DNA from: Chitinophaga niastensis
GTDB lineage: Bacteria; Bacteroidota; Bacteroidia; Chitinophagales; Chitinophagaceae
Length of the DNA: 64,000 nt
Assembly: GCF_003014755.1 (NCBI RefSeq)
Contig: NZ_PYAW01000001.1
Coordinates: 186,001-250,000, forward strand
Reading direction: 5' to 3'
The position numbers and the translations under genes were made by a program. The notes under the pieces are model-generated. The model was not told the DNA's origin. It did not search any database and saw only the letters and a list, made by a program, of their open reading frames with translations. Positions 61,475-64,000 of this stretch are shown one piece after another; the stretch's first letter is position 1; each line of letters begins with the position of its first letter.

Positions 61475-61656
61475 AGTAATATTTTTTTGCATGTGGCAAC
61501 ATCGATATTCCGGGGGAAATAGCGTGCGCGAGGTAACATTCGTATAGGTCAGCTTTATTGTATAATTTGCATGCCGAAACGTAAACTTGATTCTAAACTT
61601 CGCATATCTGCATCCGGGTAAATGCCGGAACACAGCTGCACATTCTTCTATATACC

Positions 61657-62265
61657 ATGTCTCCAAAACTTAGATTTAAAGTATTTATGTCGCGTTTACT
61701 GCGGTATTTCTTCCAGGGATTGCTGATACTGGCACCCATAGGTATTACCGCGCTCACGTTGTACTGGGCCTTTATGACCATCGATAATATTATTCCTAAA
61801 GAATTAATTCCTGCTGATGCTGCCTTTAGTTTTTTGAAATATAAAGGAGTAGGATTTGTGTTGGTATTATTATTAGTAATTGTGGTAGGATATCTGAGTT
61901 CATCCTTCATCATCGGGCGCATTTTTGATCTGTTTGATCACTTGCTGGAACGTACTCCTTTTATCAAATATATTTACACTTCTATCAAGGATGTATTTGA
62001 TGCATTTGTGGGAGAAAAAAAGAAATTTGATCACCCGGTATTAGTACAGATCTATGGTGTAGATGTTTGGGAGATGGGATTTATTACACAGGTAGATGTT
62101 GCTAATTTTGGGTTAGAAGGTTATATGGCTGTATATGTGCCGCATGCTTATGCCATTACCGGCAAAGTGTTTATGGTGCCTAAAGACAGGGTTAAAGCCC
62201 TGACGAACATTTCTGCCGGAGAGGCGATGAAATTTGCAGTGAGTGGTGGCGTAACCAACATTTAA
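61657..62265 (+). CDS. DUF502 family membrane protein
   Basis: A 202-residue protein with two membrane helices: LLRYFFQGLLILAPIGITAL with TLYWAFM, and VGFVLVLLLVIVVGYL. These precede a soluble part with ERTPFIKYIYTSIKDVFDAF and KFDHPVLVQIYGVDVWEMGF. The motif TSIKDVFDAF and the domain order match DUF502, a family found in many bacteria with no established function. It is divergent from the tetR operon. Confidence 0.9.
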   Translation: MSPKLRFKVFMSRLLRYFFQGLLILAPIGITALTLYWAFMTIDNIIPKELIPADAAFSFLKYKGVGFVLVLLLVIVVGYLSSSFIIGRIFDLFDHLLERTPFIKYIYTSIKDVFDAFVGEKKKFDHPVLVQIYGVDVWEMGFITQVDVANFGLEGYMAVYVPHAYAITGKVFMVPKDRVKALTNISAGEAMKFAVSGGVTNI

Positions 62266-62281
62266 TTAATTATTTATTCGT

Positions 62282-62336
62282 GTAGCTGTTTTGATACTTG
62301 ATTTTCATATTGATCATTTAATATCAAAATAGCTAC
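62282..62336. terminator. Hairpin after the DUF502 gene
   Basis: GTAGCTGTTTTGATA pairs with TATCAAAATAGCTAC (15 bp, one G-T) around an AT-rich loop. There is no T run directly behind it, so termination is uncertain. Confidence 0.45.
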
Positions 62337-62345
62337 ATAAGAAAT

Positions 62346-62375
62346 CACTATATTCGTCTTCCCAAAAATATAGTG
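62346..62375 (+). promoter_or_regulatory. Nine-base-pair hairpin just ahead of the phosphoesterase start codon
   Basis: CACTATATT (62346-62354) pairs with AATATAGTG (62367-62375), leaving only two bases before the ATG at 62378. It could fold over the translation start region or form a protein-binding palindrome. Effect is unknown. Confidence 0.4.
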
Positions 62376-62377
62376 AC

Positions 62378-63358
62378 ATGTTAACCCGAACCCATATACG
62401 AATTTCCGTATCCTTTATTTTCATGATACTGATTTATGCGGATGCCCATGCATGGGGATTTTTTGCGCATCAACGTATCAACCGGCTGGCGGTATTTTGT
62501 TTGCCTCCGGAAATGATGTTATTATACAAACCGCACCTGGAATACATTACAACACATGCCACTGATCCGGACAAAAGAAGATATGCAGTAGCGGCTGAAG
62601 GTGCCCGGCATTTCATTGATATTGACTTGTTTGACAAACCACCTTACCAGCATATTCCGCGCAACTGGACGGATGCGTTGACCAAATACAGCGCCGATTC
62701 GCTCAACCGCAACGGCATCCTGCCCTGGCACCTGGAAAAGATGCTGGCATTGCTCACCAAAGCTTTCCGGGAAAAAGACCAGCAGCACATATTACAGCTA
62801 TCTGCCGAGTTAGGGCATTATATAGCAGATGCGCATGTACCGCTGCATGCCTGCTCCAATCATAACGGTCAATTTACCGGTCAGCAGGGGATCCATGCGT
62901 TATGGGAGTCGCGCATACCGGAACTGGTAGCCGACAGAGAATTTGATTACTGGGCAGGTAAGGCGATGTACATTGCCGAACCCCGGAAATACATCTGGCA
63001 AATTATTACGATAAGCGGGATGGAAGCAGATACTGTGCTCACTTATGAAAAGCGGCTAAGCAGCCAATTCCCTCCGGCCCAACGGTTTGCGTATGAAAAC
63101 CGGAATGGTTTACTCGTGCGTACCTACGCAGATGGTTACACGAACGCCTATCGCTTATCTATGGGTGATATGGTAGAACGGAGAATGAAAAACGCTATTG
63201 AAGCAGTGGCTGCATGCTGGTATACTGCATGGGTGAATGCAGGACAACCTTCTTTACAGGACCTGACCCACACAGCGCTTACTCCGGCAGAGTTACAGGA
63301 ATTTGAAAAGCTGCAACAGCAGTGGATACAGGGCAAACTGTTGGGAAGAGAGGAGTAA
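62378..63358 (+). CDS. Exported zinc phosphoesterase of the P1 nuclease / phospholipase C fold
   Basis: A 326-residue secreted enzyme. A signal peptide predicted to end at Ala25 leaves Trp26 as the mature N terminus; WGFFAH places a histidine six residues in, matching the P1-nuclease pattern in which the N-terminal Trp and this His bind zinc. Further ligands are visible in RHFIDID, GHYIADAHVPLHA (HxxxD and later His) and IHALWES (HxxxE). The HALWE form is PLC-like, and the overall mix suggests the superfamily but not the substrate, which may be nucleic acid or phospholipid. A second 9-bp hairpin lies ahead of the start. Confidence 0.85.
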   Translation: MLTRTHIRISVSFIFMILIYADAHAWGFFAHQRINRLAVFCLPPEMMLLYKPHLEYITTHATDPDKRRYAVAAEGARHFIDIDLFDKPPYQHIPRNWTDALTKYSADSLNRNGILPWHLEKMLALLTKAFREKDQQHILQLSAELGHYIADAHVPLHACSNHNGQFTGQQGIHALWESRIPELVADREFDYWAGKAMYIAEPRKYIWQIITISGMEADTVLTYEKRLSSQFPPAQRFAYENRNGLLVRTYADGYTNAYRLSMGDMVERRMKNAIEAVAACWYTAWVNAGQPSLQDLTHTALTPAELQEFEKLQQQWIQGKLLGREE

Positions 63359-63406
63359 ATCCCTTAAAATATTTATGGCAATACTTAATAATTAGAAAAG
63401 AAATTT

Positions 63407-63414
63407 TATCTTTG
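63407..63414 (+). promoter_or_regulatory. -7 box candidate for serC
   Basis: TATCTTTG matches TAnnTTTG and lies about 140 nt ahead of the start codon at 63554. No -33 box at 19 bases is clear. Confidence 0.35.
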
Positions 63415-63553
63415 CGCATACCATCTTTTAACCTGTCCTACACCACACACGCCTTACTGGTTTTAAAACACCCGTGCCGTTTTTTTTCCGTTTCCTTAGA
63501 AAAACCAAAACAAAGTGGAAAGATCAAAAAATGAATTTAATCTGAATCGCAAC

Positions 63554-64000
63554 ATGAAGGTGCATAATTTTAACGCAGGTCCTTCTGTATTACCCAACGA
63601 GGTATTGTACAAAGCCAGCAAAGCCCTGATCGACTTTGAAGGTTCGGGGATGTCTATACTGGAAATTGGCCACAGAACGGCACCGTTTATAGCGGTAATG
63701 GATGAGGCGCGCAACCTGGTGAGGGAATTGATGCAGCTTGATGACGACTTTGAAGTGCTCTTTTTACATGGCGGAGCCACCACACAGTTTATGCAGGTGC
63801 CGATGAATCTGCTGGAAAGCAGTGAAACTGCCGCTTATGCAGATACCGGCGTATGGTCCAACAAAGCCATCAAAGAAGCAAAATTGTTTGGCTACGTAGA
63901 CGTAGTAGCAAGCTCCAAGGAAAGCAACTACAACCACATCCCTAAACAATTTACCATTCCGCCCCAGGCCAGTTACCTGCACATTACCACTAACAATACC
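63554..64000 (+). CDS. serC: Phosphoserine aminotransferase (partial)
   Basis: First 149 codons of SerC, which transaminates 3-phosphohydroxypyruvate to phosphoserine in serine biosynthesis; the remainder lies beyond the right edge. The N terminus MKVHNFNAGPSVLPNEVLYK, GMSILEIGHRT and LFLHGGATTQFMQVPMNLL are typical. I prefer the ATG at 63554; an in-frame GTG at 63515 would add 13 codons without family similarity. A separate four-codon ATG frame precedes the start and is probably irrelevant. Confidence 0.95.
   Translation, partial: MKVHNFNAGPSVLPNEVLYKASKALIDFEGSGMSILEIGHRTAPFIAVMDEARNLVRELMQLDDDFEVLFLHGGATTQFMQVPMNLLESSETAAYADTGVWSNKAIKEAKLFGYVDVVASSKESNYNHIPKQFTIPPQASYLHITTNNT

Overview
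The window comes from a Bacteroidota chromosome, most likely a Chitinophagaceae member close to Chitinophaga. The evidence is type IX secretion and gliding genes (porU, porV, gldJ, gldA, a PorP/SprF protein), a bacillithiol gene (bshA), DUF4292, EI24 and head-GIN families, many Bacteroidota-type -7 boxes (TAnnTTTG) and few Shine-Dalgarno sequences. It is ordinary chromosomal backbone. I saw no prophage, integrated plasmid, CRISPR array, rRNA or tRNA.

Layout. 1-9 kb: start of uvrA, an ECF sigma factor, a thiolase, a secreted M23 peptidase fused to tandem repeats, then an RNA-modification run (rlmN, an rluB-type synthase with a 376-residue charged tail, an RluA-type synthase). 9-24 kb: peroxiredoxin, a WYL regulator divergent from an unknown gene, adenine deaminase, anmK, a VWA protein, upp, PorP/SprF, EI24, an rsmI-like methylase, an M28 peptidase and bshA. 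24-40 kb: a leftward block running porU, porV, ispF, dut, TPR lipoprotein, DUF4292 and two EnvC-like proteins, with gldJ divergent from porU, followed by bcp and another M23 protein. 40-50 kb: gldA, eno, a FtsB/DivIC-like gene, nth, a nucleoside-type MFS permease, a Gfo/Idh/MocA oxidoreductase, korA and a BI-1 protein. 50-64 kb: head-GIN lipoprotein, a 2H phosphoesterase with a long Gly/Tyr/Arg tail, kynU, a tetR-tolC-mfp-rnd efflux operon, DUF502, a zinc phosphoesterase of the P1 nuclease/PLC fold, and the start of serC.

The most striking non-coding signal is a set of about a dozen long imperfect inverted repeats lying exactly in gene-gene gaps, often touching or overlapping stop codons. Their arms are built from short iterated units (ATTACGA, AGCTTTTAGC, GATTnnnnn, CGCAAAGA). 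The two arms often differ by one unit, and several elements with different arms share related centres around AGCGAAGAT/ATCTTCGCT. They lie between convergent genes (bidirectional terminator-like) and also inside co-directional runs.

Other points worth a look: a nine-copy ~24-bp array at 9976-10190 that resembles the multi-repeat end of an IS21-type element; an internally deleted DUF2071 remnant at 43821-44010; a truncated small gene beside a hairpin at 8753-8893; a possible frameshifted mini-gene at 50345-50586; and a clear palindromic operator between the -33 and -7 boxes of the tetR efflux operon at 61438-61474.
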